Notes under the pieces: model-generated | The model's input: the letters and a program-made list of their open reading frames with translations, nothing else | Told to the model about the DNA's origin: nothing | The model's database searches: none | NCBI GenBank assembly: GCA_011525915.1 | Contig: WYBM01000003.1 | Coordinates: 1-64,000, forward strand | Length of the DNA: 64,000 bases | Direction: 5' to 3' | From: Ardenticatenaceae bacterium | GTDB taxonomy: Bacteria; Chloroflexota; Anaerolineae; Promineifilales; Promineifilaceae | Shown here: piece after piece, positions 8,551-16,263 of the stretch | Position numbering within the stretch: position 1 is the first letter of the stretch | Layout of the letters: the number at the start of each line of letters is the position of its first letter | Made by a program: the position numbers and the translations under genes

Positions 8551-8605
8551 TGAGAGGGTGAAATTTTATTCATTGTTTCACCTTCATCCCCAAGGAGAGA
8601 ACCCC

Positions 8606-9043
8606 ATGTTTCAGAAAATTACTATCGTTGGCAATCTGGGCCGTGACCCGGAAATGCGGTATCAGCCGGACGGCACGGCGGTCACCAACCTCAACGTCGC
8701 CTGCAACCGCAAATGGACCGATGGCAGCGGCCAACCGCAAAGCGAGACCACCTGGTTCCGCGTCTCCGTCTGGGGCCGCCGCGCCGAAGTGTGCAACGAA
8801 TACCTGGCCAGCGGCCGCCAGGTGATGATCGAAGGGCGGCTGCGACCGGACGCCAACAGCGGCGGCCCGCGCCTGTGGACCCGTCAGGATGGCACCATGG
8901 GCGCGTCCTTTGAAGTCACCGCCGACAACGTCGTCTTCCTGGGCAGCGGCAATGGCAACGGCCACGGCCACGGCAATGGCAGCCGTCACAGTGACGAGGC
9001 TGCCACACCCACCCCCGACAGCGACGACGACATTCCCTTCTAA
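8606..9043 (+). CDS. ssb: Single-stranded DNA-binding protein
   Basis: This 145-residue protein has the classic SSB OB fold at residues 1-112, beginning MFQKITIVGNLGRDPEMRY, with the conserved TTWFRVSVWGRRAE and GRQVMIEGRL segments. A Gly/Asn/His-rich flexible linker follows, then the acidic tip DDDIPF that docks partner proteins such as PriA, RecO and exonucleases. It coats single-stranded DNA in replication, repair and recombination. ATG 8606 is chosen over an upstream in-frame ATG at 8456 because AAGGAGAGA lies just before it and homology begins there. It ends in its own strong terminator, so it is a single-gene transcript. Whether it is the host's main SSB or belongs with the phage cassette to its right is unclear. 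Confidence 0.95.
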   Translation: MFQKITIVGNLGRDPEMRYQPDGTAVTNLNVACNRKWTDGSGQPQSETTWFRVSVWGRRAEVCNEYLASGRQVMIEGRLRPDANSGGPRLWTRQDGTMGASFEVTADNVVFLGSGNGNGHGHGNGSRHSDEAATPTPDSDDDIPF

Positions 9044-9053
9044 CGCCCCTCAC

Positions 9054-9096
9054 CTGAGGCAGAAGCCCCGGCGCTTCTGCCTCAGCGTCTTTTTTT
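9054..9096 (+). terminator. Rho-independent terminator of ssb
   Basis: A perfect 13-bp stem, CTGAGGCAGAAGC (9054-9066) with GCTTCTGCCTCAG (9073-9085), has a six-base loop and is followed by a run of T. Confidence 0.95.
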
Positions 9097-9145
9097 CGCG
9101 TGCCCTGGAAGTGACAGAGGAACCGCGCGATGCCAGGGCTCAAGC

Positions 9146-9580
9146 GGTCGGAAACTTCGCCGCTTTTTTTCGACACCACCAACCGCGCCGGCGCCGGCCT
9201 GGTCAGCACCGGCCGCCCGCCGCCCCTGGTGCGGCTCAGAAACCTCCCCGCTTTCGCGCCGCGCGGATGGCCGGTAGGCCATAAGAAAAAACACTCAGAA
9301 ACCTCGCCGACCTGCGCCGGTTTTTCTGCCCTGGTCCGAAAACAAGCCACGCGCCAACACCAAGTTGGCCAGCTTGCACCCCACGCCGCAGCCAAAACCT
9401 GCGGCTCAGAAACTTCGCGTTTTTTCCGGCGGGCGGACGGCGGCGAGGACGCCGCGCCGCCCTGGCTGGGGTAGGGGGGAACTCCGCCGCGAGTTCCCCC
9501 CGGCGCGGCGCCGCCCCCTTCCGCGTCCCCCTCTGCTTCCATCGTACCGAAGGGGGCAAGGGACGCTCCAAAACCTTGGC
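9146..9580. repeat. Short interspersed CAGAAACYTCSCCG...TTTTT repeats in a gene-free GC-rich stretch
   Basis: The stretch 9097-9990 shows no reading frame with recognisable protein features. It contains degenerate copies of a short unit, CTCAGAAACYTCgCCG followed within a few bases by GC pairs and a T run. Copies lie near 9148-9170, 9232-9255, 9294-9326 and 9401-9427, a weaker one near 9567-9586, and a partial CTCAGAAACG near 9890. Some look like half-terminators. Confidence 0.45.
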
Positions 9581-10004
9581 GACATTTTTAAAGAACATGC
9601 GCCATGGCCGAGGCGGCCTTTTTAGCGAAGGCATTGTGGACGAGGGCGCATCACCTCATAGGTAAGCCAAAGCCTCTCTCCGAGATGAGAACCAGGCAGC
9701 CAAAGACAGCGCGGCGCCCACTGTCTACAATGCCCACTTCTGCAAGTGGCCACCACTGGCCATTCTGCATGACGGCTGGAAGTTGTCGCTGGCGTTTTCT
9801 CCGCTTGGCGAAACTTCGCTAGGCAGGAGGCTGCCAAGTCATCAGACCCGCCAAGACGAGCGCCAGCCAATGCCACGCGCCCGCGCCGCTCAGAAACGCC
9901 ACCCTGGCCCGCCTCCGGTGGGTACGTGCAAAGGGGGATCAATCAATGGATGCCCTGGAAATTAACGTCAAGCGGACTGACTCAAACCAAAGGAGGTATT
10001 AGAC

Positions 10005-10187
10005 ATGTCCACACTCATTAGATTGTTCGGTTCTTTGCTGAATGTGACGCTAACCTGGCTCAGCGTCCTGCTCTTGCTGGTGGGGGCGGCCACGTGGCTG
10101 GTGATGAAGTTCATCGCCAGACATGCCGTTCTGGCCGCTTTGATTCTCGCCGTGTTGGTCCTGGCTTCGGTCAAGAAAGCCCTTTAA
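10005..10187 (+). CDS. Small two-helix membrane protein
   Basis: This 60-residue protein consists almost entirely of two hydrophobic helices, about residues 10-34 and 39-56, with a short basic turn (KFIARH) between them and KKAL at the end. A strong Shine-Dalgarno (AAAGGAGG, 9989-9996) precedes ATG 10005, so the gene is probably real despite its size. It starts the same-strand run into the large gene at 10258, 70 bases on. Size and hairpin topology would fit a phage holin-like or small accessory membrane protein, but no family is recognised and no endolysin is nearby. Confidence 0.6.
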   Translation: MSTLIRLFGSLLNVTLTWLSVLLLLVGAATWLVMKFIARHAVLAALILAVLVLASVKKAL

Positions 10188-10257
10188 CAACAGCGTGGCC
10201 GGCAGGTGGTAGAGCACCTGCCGGCCGTGACATTCCACATCAATAGGAGATTGCAAA

Positions 10258-12651
10258 ATGTCAGACAACAGTGTAGCAGAAACCGTTATTCGTTCCCATG
10301 ATGCCCTGGGCGGCATGGTGTATCCGTTCCTCAATCAGTACCCGACATGGGCGATTCACAACCGACCGCTGGCGGCCGCCGGCGAAACAGAGCCAACGCT
10401 GCGCTGGGTCAAAGATGATAAGGTCATCGGCCTGGCCATCCCCGATGTGGACACCCAGACGTTCCTGGCCGATACCGGCTTACGTCTGTCCATGCACCAG
10501 GGTGCCTTTGTCCTCAGTAAACGCCTCAGCCGGGTGCTGCGGCCGTTTCACTACTGGCACTTCTTCGACCCCGGCGACGTTACCATTGAGTTTGCCGCTG
10601 ACCTGGACGGCCGTCTATGGGATGGCTGCGCTCTCATCAGCCGCCGCCTGGTGCAGCAACTGGCCGCCAACCTGCCGGCCATGCCCGGCGACGAGCGTAG
10701 TTTGTATGAACAGGAGCTGGCCACCGGCAAACGCTTTGAGATTACCGTGCTGCATGCGGGTGGCCAGGAGAAAGGTCACGCTTACGTCGTCGAAGACCTG
10801 GCCGTGGACCTGGTGGTGCCGGCCGGCGCCACCAAGACGGAAATCAGCCTCGATGGCCGTGTCTTTGTCGGCCTGCACCCCGTCCACCACGATGACCAGA
10901 TGCGGCTGGACATTCAGAGCCTGGTCAATCTGCATCCCTTCTTCCAGCCGGAGCACTTGCTGGCCTGGGCCAGCCTGGAAGCGGACCTGTTTCTGTCACG
11001 GATTAAGTCCGGTGAGCTGGAAGCCATCATCAGCCGGCTGTACAACCTGCGCTCGGCCGAACAGGTGGCCAGGTTTCGCCACTGGCTCATCGGCGACTAC
11101 CTGCTCAGCGGCGGCTCTCTCATGTGGTTCCCCGGCGCCATTCGGGCCATGACGCGGCAGTTCCACCGCCGCCTGGAGCACAACGCCGGCCGCTGCCGCT
11201 ATCCCATCCCCGGTTCGCGCTACTACATCTTCCCGGCCGTCGTGGGCGGCCGCCAGGTAGACCCCGGCCACATCTGCCTGGACCCGGGCAGCGCCACCGC
11301 CTGGGTCAATGACGGGGATTGGCTGGATTTCATCGTGCCCGTCCTCGGTGGCTGTGATGGCGATGACGCTATTTGGTGTTTTGGCTTCAGCGACCTGGCC
11401 GACGGCCGGCAGAAGATACTGGCCTGGCGCAGCCCCAACCAGCTGGGGGAATACCTCCTGCTGCAGCCTACGGCCGATTCGCACCCCATCCGCTGGGCGA
11501 CAACATTGGGACCATTGACCTGGCCGCAACTGGACAGCCGGCAGCTACCCGGCCGCATCGACACGCGCCAGTACACGTATGGCCAACTGGAACCACTGTC
11601 GACCACAACGCATAGCGTTTACTCTGTAGAAAGTATGGACCAGGCCCGGCAGCAGGCCCTGGCTAACCAGTCTGTCCTGGGCACGTACTGCAACACGCTC
11701 ATGGCCGTGAAAGCGCTCTACGGCCGTCTCTCCGACCATCTGCCGGCAAGATTAGAAGACGTGATCGACAGCACCGTCAAACAGCCGCTGGACCTGACGC
11801 CGGTGCGCGACTGGTGCCAGATGGTCAGCCGGCGCATCCGGCAGCAGGGCAAGGCCGTGCCGGCCTTAATGCAGCCCCGGCTGAACGATGCCTTCATCCC
11901 TACATCCGACCATTGGCTGGATGTGCTTCACAGCAGCCTGGCGCACTGCCTGGAGACCTATAACGTTAACGCCCAGAGTTTGGAAGAAGAAGCGCAGATA
12001 CCACTGGCCATCTTTGAGCAGGGGCTGCATTGGCAGGGCCACGGCCGTCAGGTGGTGACGGCCTTCCAGAAGCTGCTGAAGCAGTTCTCCGGCGACTTCG
12101 ACCAGGTGCAGATGGCCCTGTGCCGGCAGCACGATGTAACCAAACCGGGCATGCTGCTGGGCGCGGCCGCCCATATCTACAGCCACGGTCTGCGTGACAG
12201 TGTGCTCTGGCTGCTGGACCTGGCCGATGGCCAACCAGGCCACGGCCGTGCCTGGCTGGAAGCGCTGCGGGCCATTGGTCTCATTGGGGAAGCGGTCTAC
12301 ACCAAAGAAGGCACTATCCGTTTTTACATCGAACCAGTGGATGTGGGCGTACCAGTCCGTTTGAATGGCGTCTGGTTCAACCTGAGCGCCGATGAAACCA
12401 TCACCTGCATGAGCCAGCTGCAGCCGGGCCAGGCGCAGCAGATGAAGCAAGCCCTTGAGCAGATGAGCCTGGTCAACAAAGCGTTGTACACTGAGGTGCT
12501 GGACAACGGCCGGGTCATCACGCGCACGCACGACGGCCGTTTGTTCGGCTATGTGCAGGCCGGCCAGGAGTTGAGAGTGTTGAAGAAAAGCAAGTGGGTG
12601 ATTCAGCACACGGCCGTGCGCGATGGCAATGTTCATGCCATTGTGACATAG
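10258..12651 (+). CDS. Putative divergent two-barrel RNA polymerase (YonO/QDE-1-like), phage-cassette encoded
   Basis: This is a 797-residue protein of no named family that I know. Several spaced motifs match the single-chain two-double-psi-barrel polymerases (phage YonO-type, fungal QDE-1, eukaryotic RdRP). WDGCALISRRL (121-131) resembles the DG.G.IS stretch of the first barrel. EKGHAYV (K172) and TKTEI (K193) are placed like the two conserved lysines of that barrel. IPGSRYYIFP (317-326), HICLDPGS (338-345) and DFIVPVLGGCDGDDA (357-371) parallel the region leading to the catalytic D-x-D-G-D of the second barrel. Here the motif reads G-C-D-G-D-D (D367, D369, D370): the first Asp is Gly and an extra Asp follows, so either chemistry is altered or the enzyme is inactive. 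Residues 380-797 look mostly helical. It precedes the phage packaging genes and would suit element-specific transcription. The family call is an inference. Confidence 0.45.
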   Translation: MSDNSVAETVIRSHDALGGMVYPFLNQYPTWAIHNRPLAAAGETEPTLRWVKDDKVIGLAIPDVDTQTFLADTGLRLSMHQGAFVLSKRLSRVLRPFHYWHFFDPGDVTIEFAADLDGRLWDGCALISRRLVQQLAANLPAMPGDERSLYEQELATGKRFEITVLHAGGQEKGHAYVVEDLAVDLVVPAGATKTEISLDGRVFVGLHPVHHDDQMRLDIQSLVNLHPFFQPEHLLAWASLEADLFLSRIKSGELEAIISRLYNLRSAEQVARFRHWLIGDYLLSGGSLMWFPGAIRAMTRQFHRRLEHNAGRCRYPIPGSRYYIFPAVVGGRQVDPGHICLDPGSATAWVNDGDWLDFIVPVLGGCDGDDAIWCFGFSDLADGRQKILAWRSPNQLGEYLLLQPTADSHPIRWATTLGPLTWPQLDSRQLPGRIDTRQYTYGQLEPLSTTTHSVYSVESMDQARQQALANQSVLGTYCNTLMAVKALYGRLSDHLPARLEDVIDSTVKQPLDLTPVRDWCQMVSRRIRQQGKAVPALMQPRLNDAFIPTSDHWLDVLHSSLAHCLETYNVNAQSLEEEAQIPLAIFEQGLHWQGHGRQVVTAFQKLLKQFSGDFDQVQMALCRQHDVTKPGMLLGAAAHIYSHGLRDSVLWLLDLADGQPGHGRAWLEALRAIGLIGEAVYTKEGTIRFYIEPVDVGVPVRLNGVWFNLSADETITCMSQLQPGQAQQMKQALEQMSLVNKALYTEVLDNGRVITRTHDGRLFGYVQAGQELRVLKKSKWVIQHTAVRDGNVHAIVT

Positions 12652-12683
12652 AGGTGGCCAGAGGCGATTTTGTACGAAATCTT

Positions 12684-12726
12684 AAGGCCGGTGGTGGCGC
12701 AGTCAGCCATCACCGGCCTTTTTTTG
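12684..12726 (+). terminator. Rho-independent terminator after the RNAP-like gene
   Basis: AAGGCCGGTG (12684-12693) pairs with CACCGGCCTT (12711-12720) and is followed by a run of T to 12726. It closes the transcript starting at 10005 before the reverse-strand cargo gene. Confidence 0.9.
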
Positions 12727-12780
12727 CGTACTCTACAGTGGGGGACTGACCCGGTGGAAGTGGAGCCAAGTTGCCAATTT

Positions 12781-13662
12781 TTACAATGTAAAACTCCACT
12801 TGGTTACAACTCGCATCTTGTTCAGGTTTTCCTTATTTAATTGGACAAAGGAATTCAATCTAGCTTTAGTTTCACCGTTTAACCTTGCTAGTCGGACAGA
12901 CTTTATTGTCTCTAATATTCCGCTCATGAAATAGATATGATTTAAGCTCTCTATGGGATTAAAGTGTTTATATGTTTCCTTAACTTGAAAAACATTTTTC
13001 TCAACTTCTTCCAATTCCAAAAAACGAAGCGAGTCATCTGATTCGTATCTTAATCCTTTTTCTGGCTCCCCTGTAGGGAACACTCTAAAATAAGTGGGGC
13101 CTGTCATAGTTCGTAACCCGTGTTTATAGGCATTGTATTCGGTGCCTTCAATATATTTTTGTGCTATTCGAGCTATAAACCAAATGATGTTATCAATATT
13201 TGTTTGCCAATTTTGAGCAATTTCGTCCTTATCGCTTATAAAATTTGCATACACAGCTTCATTAATTAATTCATTGGCATTGTCGATTAAACCGTTGGTG
13301 ACTGTTTTAATGTCTTTTTCCAAAAAGGCTCTGACTTTTTTTTTGAACTCCTGAGTAGTATACGTTGTGAGGTATAACCAATGCGGATGTTCTTGAAAAA
13401 TTGCTATCAATATTGCAAAAAAAGCTTCAAATTGTTGAAACTCTGAAAAATGCAACTCTGCATTTAGTGTCTCTATGTATTTCTGTTTTTCAAATTCCGT
13501 ATTATCTTCCCTGTCTACAATAAATTTCGTAAACTCGTCAAAATCATCAACAATAGATACGATCACTTCGGCTTTCCTAAGCAAAAATCCTTCGTCATAT
13601 TTTTGATAAAACCTAAGATTTAGGTCTTTGGAATCCCGTAGATAGTATTTCTTACTTGCCAT
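12781..13662 (-). CDS. AT-rich cargo gene of unknown function (293 aa)
   Basis: The gene runs against the phage cassette, is much AT-richer than either side and lacks the ACGGCCGT octamer, so it is probably a late insertion (a moron). The protein is soluble, mostly helical and rich in aromatic residues, with no signal peptide. Landmarks are a hydrophobic helix FEAFFAILIAIFQEHPHWLY (about residues 78-97) and a compact YNAYKHGLRTM motif (about 196-206) in an otherwise charged background. I do not recognise the family. Position between the RNAP-like gene and the terminase genes, reverse orientation and composition are typical of phage-borne defence or superinfection-exclusion genes. That is an argument from context only. 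Confidence 0.65.
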   Translation of the reverse strand: MASKKYYLRDSKDLNLRFYQKYDEGFLLRKAEVIVSIVDDFDEFTKFIVDREDNTEFEKQKYIETLNAELHFSEFQQFEAFFAILIAIFQEHPHWLYLTTYTTQEFKKKVRAFLEKDIKTVTNGLIDNANELINEAVYANFISDKDEIAQNWQTNIDNIIWFIARIAQKYIEGTEYNAYKHGLRTMTGPTYFRVFPTGEPEKGLRYESDDSLRFLELEEVEKNVFQVKETYKHFNPIESLNHIYFMSGILETIKSVRLARLNGETKARLNSFVQLNKENLNKMRVVTKWSFTL

Positions 13663-13819
13663 TGCAATTTTCCTATGTAGTAATTTACAGTCTCCTAACT
13701 TTATTTAGGTGACACATTAATAAAGATTATTTTGCTTGATGTCCTCGCTGTCAAGTCAATGACCGGAGCAGGATGCGCGTTAATTGGGGGGGAGTTAGCC
13801 AGATTTTTTCAGGTTCCAT

Positions 13820-13847
13820 TTTAACACACGAACAATTGTGCTACAAT
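13820..13847 (+). promoter_or_regulatory. Possible sigma-70-type promoter for the packaging/head operon
   Basis: TTTAAC (13820-13825) and TACAAT (13842-13847) are separated by 16 bases, upstream of the small-terminase gene. The rest of the gap 13663-13975 shows nothing else I can name. Confidence 0.35.
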
Positions 13848-13975
13848 GAACTGGTTTTTTGTGTGTGACGCATAAGGTTAAGGGGGAAGGAGCGGCCGTT
13901 CGCATATCCATAACACATTGCTTGTACCAAAATCCCCTCCTCCAAATTAACCAAATTCAGACCATATATAGACCC

Positions 13976-14566
13976 ATGTCCGAAGCATCTGATTCAAGCA
14001 GACAATCCGTCACCAGCAGTCCACAGAACAGCATTGAAAAATCGCTGTATGCAGTGCTACGGCCGATCCTCGACCAGCTGCAAACGACGTATCCGCAGAC
14101 CCGACGGCTGCAGGAGAAAACGATTATCGCCATCGTCTGGAACATCATCCTGACCGGCGGCTTCGACCGCCCGGCGTTCTGGCAACGGCCGGACACCTGC
14201 GCCGAAAGCACGTACAAGAAGTGGCGTAAAGACGACCCCTCCTTTGTGCCGGTGCTGGAAACGGCCGTCGACGCCGGCTGGAAGTGGTCGACACGGGAAG
14301 CGACCACGGCCGTGCAGGAAGCGCTGGCGATCATCAAACTGGCGGCGCCGGAAGCGGCGCAGACGATGGTCAACCTGATGCTCAACGCCGAAGCCGAGCA
14401 GCAGCGCCGCCTGGCGGCTGACAGCATTTTGAATCGCGTCGAAGAAACGGCCGAGAAGGGGGCGAAGACGGCCGTGACCCTGACGTTAGAACAAGCACAA
14501 GCGCTGCGCCAGCAGGCGCAGGCCGAATTGGGGGAATGGGAGCAGGACCATCTCGACGACACATGA
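13976..14566 (+). CDS. Phage small terminase-like DNA-binding protein
   Basis: This 196-residue protein begins with a Ser/Gln-rich leader, then a helix-turn-helix-like region (about residues 40-85: EKTIIAIVWNIILTG...CAESTYKKWRKDDP). A helical segment with AAPEAAQTMVNLML follows, and the C-terminus is a charged coiled coil (about 145-190). This is the usual layout of small terminase subunits, which recognise the packaging site and bring it to the large subunit. It lies immediately upstream of the large terminase. ATG 13976 is preferred to the TTG at 13859 because the upstream extension has no homology-like features. The call rests on layout and gene order. Confidence 0.65.
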   Translation: MSEASDSSRQSVTSSPQNSIEKSLYAVLRPILDQLQTTYPQTRRLQEKTIIAIVWNIILTGGFDRPAFWQRPDTCAESTYKKWRKDDPSFVPVLETAVDAGWKWSTREATTAVQEALAIIKLAAPEAAQTMVNLMLNAEAEQQRRLAADSILNRVEETAEKGAKTAVTLTLEQAQALRQQAQAELGEWEQDHLDDT

Positions 14567-14576
14567 CCTGGAGCCG

Positions 14577-16064
14577 TTGAGTCCGGAGCAGATATTCATT
14601 GAAGTGGAGAAGTGTGCTCGCTCTATCTTCTACTTCATCATGACCTACGGCCGCATCGAAGAGCCGGCGATGCACGTCACCGACTGGATTCCCTTCAAAC
14701 TCTGGCCGTTCCAGACGGCCGTCCTCAAACATTTCCTCACCGGCACCCTGCTGACCATCCTCAAAGCCCGGCAGCTGGGCCTCACCTGGCTGGTGGTGGC
14801 CTACGCCCTGTGGCTGATGTTGTTTAAGCCTGGCACGGTTGTCCTGATTTTTTCGGCCGGCGACACCGAAGCCAAGAACTTATTAGCTCGGATTAAGGGC
14901 ATGCACCAGCAGCTGCCGGCCTGGCTGCAGGCGACCGTAGCCGCCGGTGGTGACGACGAGCACAAATACTTCTTCAGCAACGGCAGCAAAGCCCGCTCCT
15001 TTGCCAGCACCAAGAAAGCCGGCCGCTCGATGACGGCCACGTTGGTGATATTAGACGAGGCCGACTGGCTGATGTGGTTCCAGGCCACCATGGCGGCCAT
15101 CAAGCCCACCATTGACGGTGGTGGCCAGCTGATCATGCTCTCTACACCAGACAAAGAGAAGCCCGCCTCTTCGTTTAAGAACATCTGGAAAGCGGCCCAT
15201 GCCGGCCTGAACAACTACAAGGCCATCTTCATCCCCTGGCACGCCCGGCCGGACCGGGATGAAGAATGGTACGGCCGTCAGGTAGCCGATGCCGAGATGA
15301 TTGACGACGTGCATCAGGAATACCCGGCCACACCAGCCGAGGCGCTCAGCGGCCGTTCTGCCACTAAACGCTTTCAGCCGGCCTGGATTAACAGGTGCAG
15401 CGACTTCCTGGAGCCATTGGAGGACAGCAAGGCCCCGGCCATCCCCGGCCTGATTGTCTACGAACGGCCCAGACACGGCCGTGACTACGTCATCGGCGCG
15501 GATTGCAGCGAAGGCGATGTGACCAGCGATGCCACCCCCTGGACGGTTTTCGACACCACCACCTGGGCGGAAGTGGCGCACGTTTATGGTGTGTTTGAGC
15601 CAGCCGTTCAGGCTGACTACCTGGTGCAGACGGCCGTCTACTACCACAACGCCGTCATCTGTCCGGAACGGAACAACCACGGCCACAGTGTCATCCTGGC
15701 CATGCAAGAAATCTTGAAGCAAATGCCGGGCGTGAATAAGCCCAGCATCTACCGCAACCCCTTCGACAAGAAGCCAGGCTGGTTGAGCAACATCAAGTTT
15801 AAGCCCCAGGCCATAAACCTGACGGCCGACGTCATGCGTGAGGGCAGCTGCACCATCCGCAGCGAAGCCACGGCCATTGAAATAGCGGGCATTGAATCGG
15901 CCACCTTATCAGCCCTGGAAGGGGAGACGGATGACCGGGCCATGAGCTACTTCATCGGCCTGGCCGCGCTTAAATGGCCGAGCAAAGAGAAACGGCCGTC
16001 GCACACCCGATCGCACAGTGACATGGCCCGGCCGCAGAGTCGGGCACTCAAACCTAGCATGTGA
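14577..16064 (+). CDS. terL: Phage terminase large subunit (packaging ATPase/nuclease)
   Basis: This 495-residue protein has an N-terminal packaging ATPase with the terminase-style Walker A KARQLGLTW (63-71), the Walker B VILDEADW (157-164), and coupling region IMLSTPDKEKPASSF. The C-terminal half has an RNase H-like nuclease, with YVIGADCSEGD supplying the first acidic residue and AVICPERNNHGHS the next conserved acidic position. TerL drives DNA into proheads through the portal and cuts the concatemer. The frame begins with TTG 14577, with an alternative ATG at 14640; 10 bases separate it from the terS stop. It is the clearest marker that 13976-35440 is a tailed-phage cassette. ACGGCCGT is frequent here, so the cassette has long shared the host's sequence bias. 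Confidence 0.92.
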   Translation: MSPEQIFIEVEKCARSIFYFIMTYGRIEEPAMHVTDWIPFKLWPFQTAVLKHFLTGTLLTILKARQLGLTWLVVAYALWLMLFKPGTVVLIFSAGDTEAKNLLARIKGMHQQLPAWLQATVAAGGDDEHKYFFSNGSKARSFASTKKAGRSMTATLVILDEADWLMWFQATMAAIKPTIDGGGQLIMLSTPDKEKPASSFKNIWKAAHAGLNNYKAIFIPWHARPDRDEEWYGRQVADAEMIDDVHQEYPATPAEALSGRSATKRFQPAWINRCSDFLEPLEDSKAPAIPGLIVYERPRHGRDYVIGADCSEGDVTSDATPWTVFDTTTWAEVAHVYGVFEPAVQADYLVQTAVYYHNAVICPERNNHGHSVILAMQEILKQMPGVNKPSIYRNPFDKKPGWLSNIKFKPQAINLTADVMREGSCTIRSEATAIEIAGIESATLSALEGETDDRAMSYFIGLAALKWPSKEKRPSHTRSHSDMARPQSRALKPSM

Positions 16065-16083
16065 GCAAAAAGGAGAAATTGTT

Positions 16084-16263
16084 ATGCACAAATTACGGGA
16101 AGTTGTGTACAGGATGGCTCTGGGATTGTTCATCAGGGCCGCTTTCTGGCTCATGCCGGAAACAGCGTACGAGGGCAGCGGCATCATGGGCTTTGCCTCG
16201 TACCACGGCCGTCGCCTGCAGGTGAATCTGGAAATCGTTGGCTTTGATAAGGAGGAGATATGA
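16084..16263 (+). CDS. Small conserved-position phage protein (59 aa)
   Basis: This 59-residue protein has a clear Shine-Dalgarno (AAAAGGAGA, 16069-16077) and a stop that overlaps the portal ATG by four bases (ATGA), which indicates translational coupling. The N-terminal half is amphipathic to hydrophobic (REVVYRMALGLFIRAAFWLM), the C-terminal half polar with GRRLQVNLEIVGF. No family is recognised. A role in portal or packaging assembly is only suggested by position. Confidence 0.6.
   Translation: MHKLREVVYRMALGLFIRAAFWLMPETAYEGSGIMGFASYHGRRLQVNLEIVGFDKEEI

Noticed and set aside
8916..9542. 208-codon open frame on the minus strand over ssb and the repeat-rich stretch
   Set aside because: It is an artefact of very high GC: Arg/Gly/Ala-rich, no domain, and its end lies antisense to the ssb tail and terminator.
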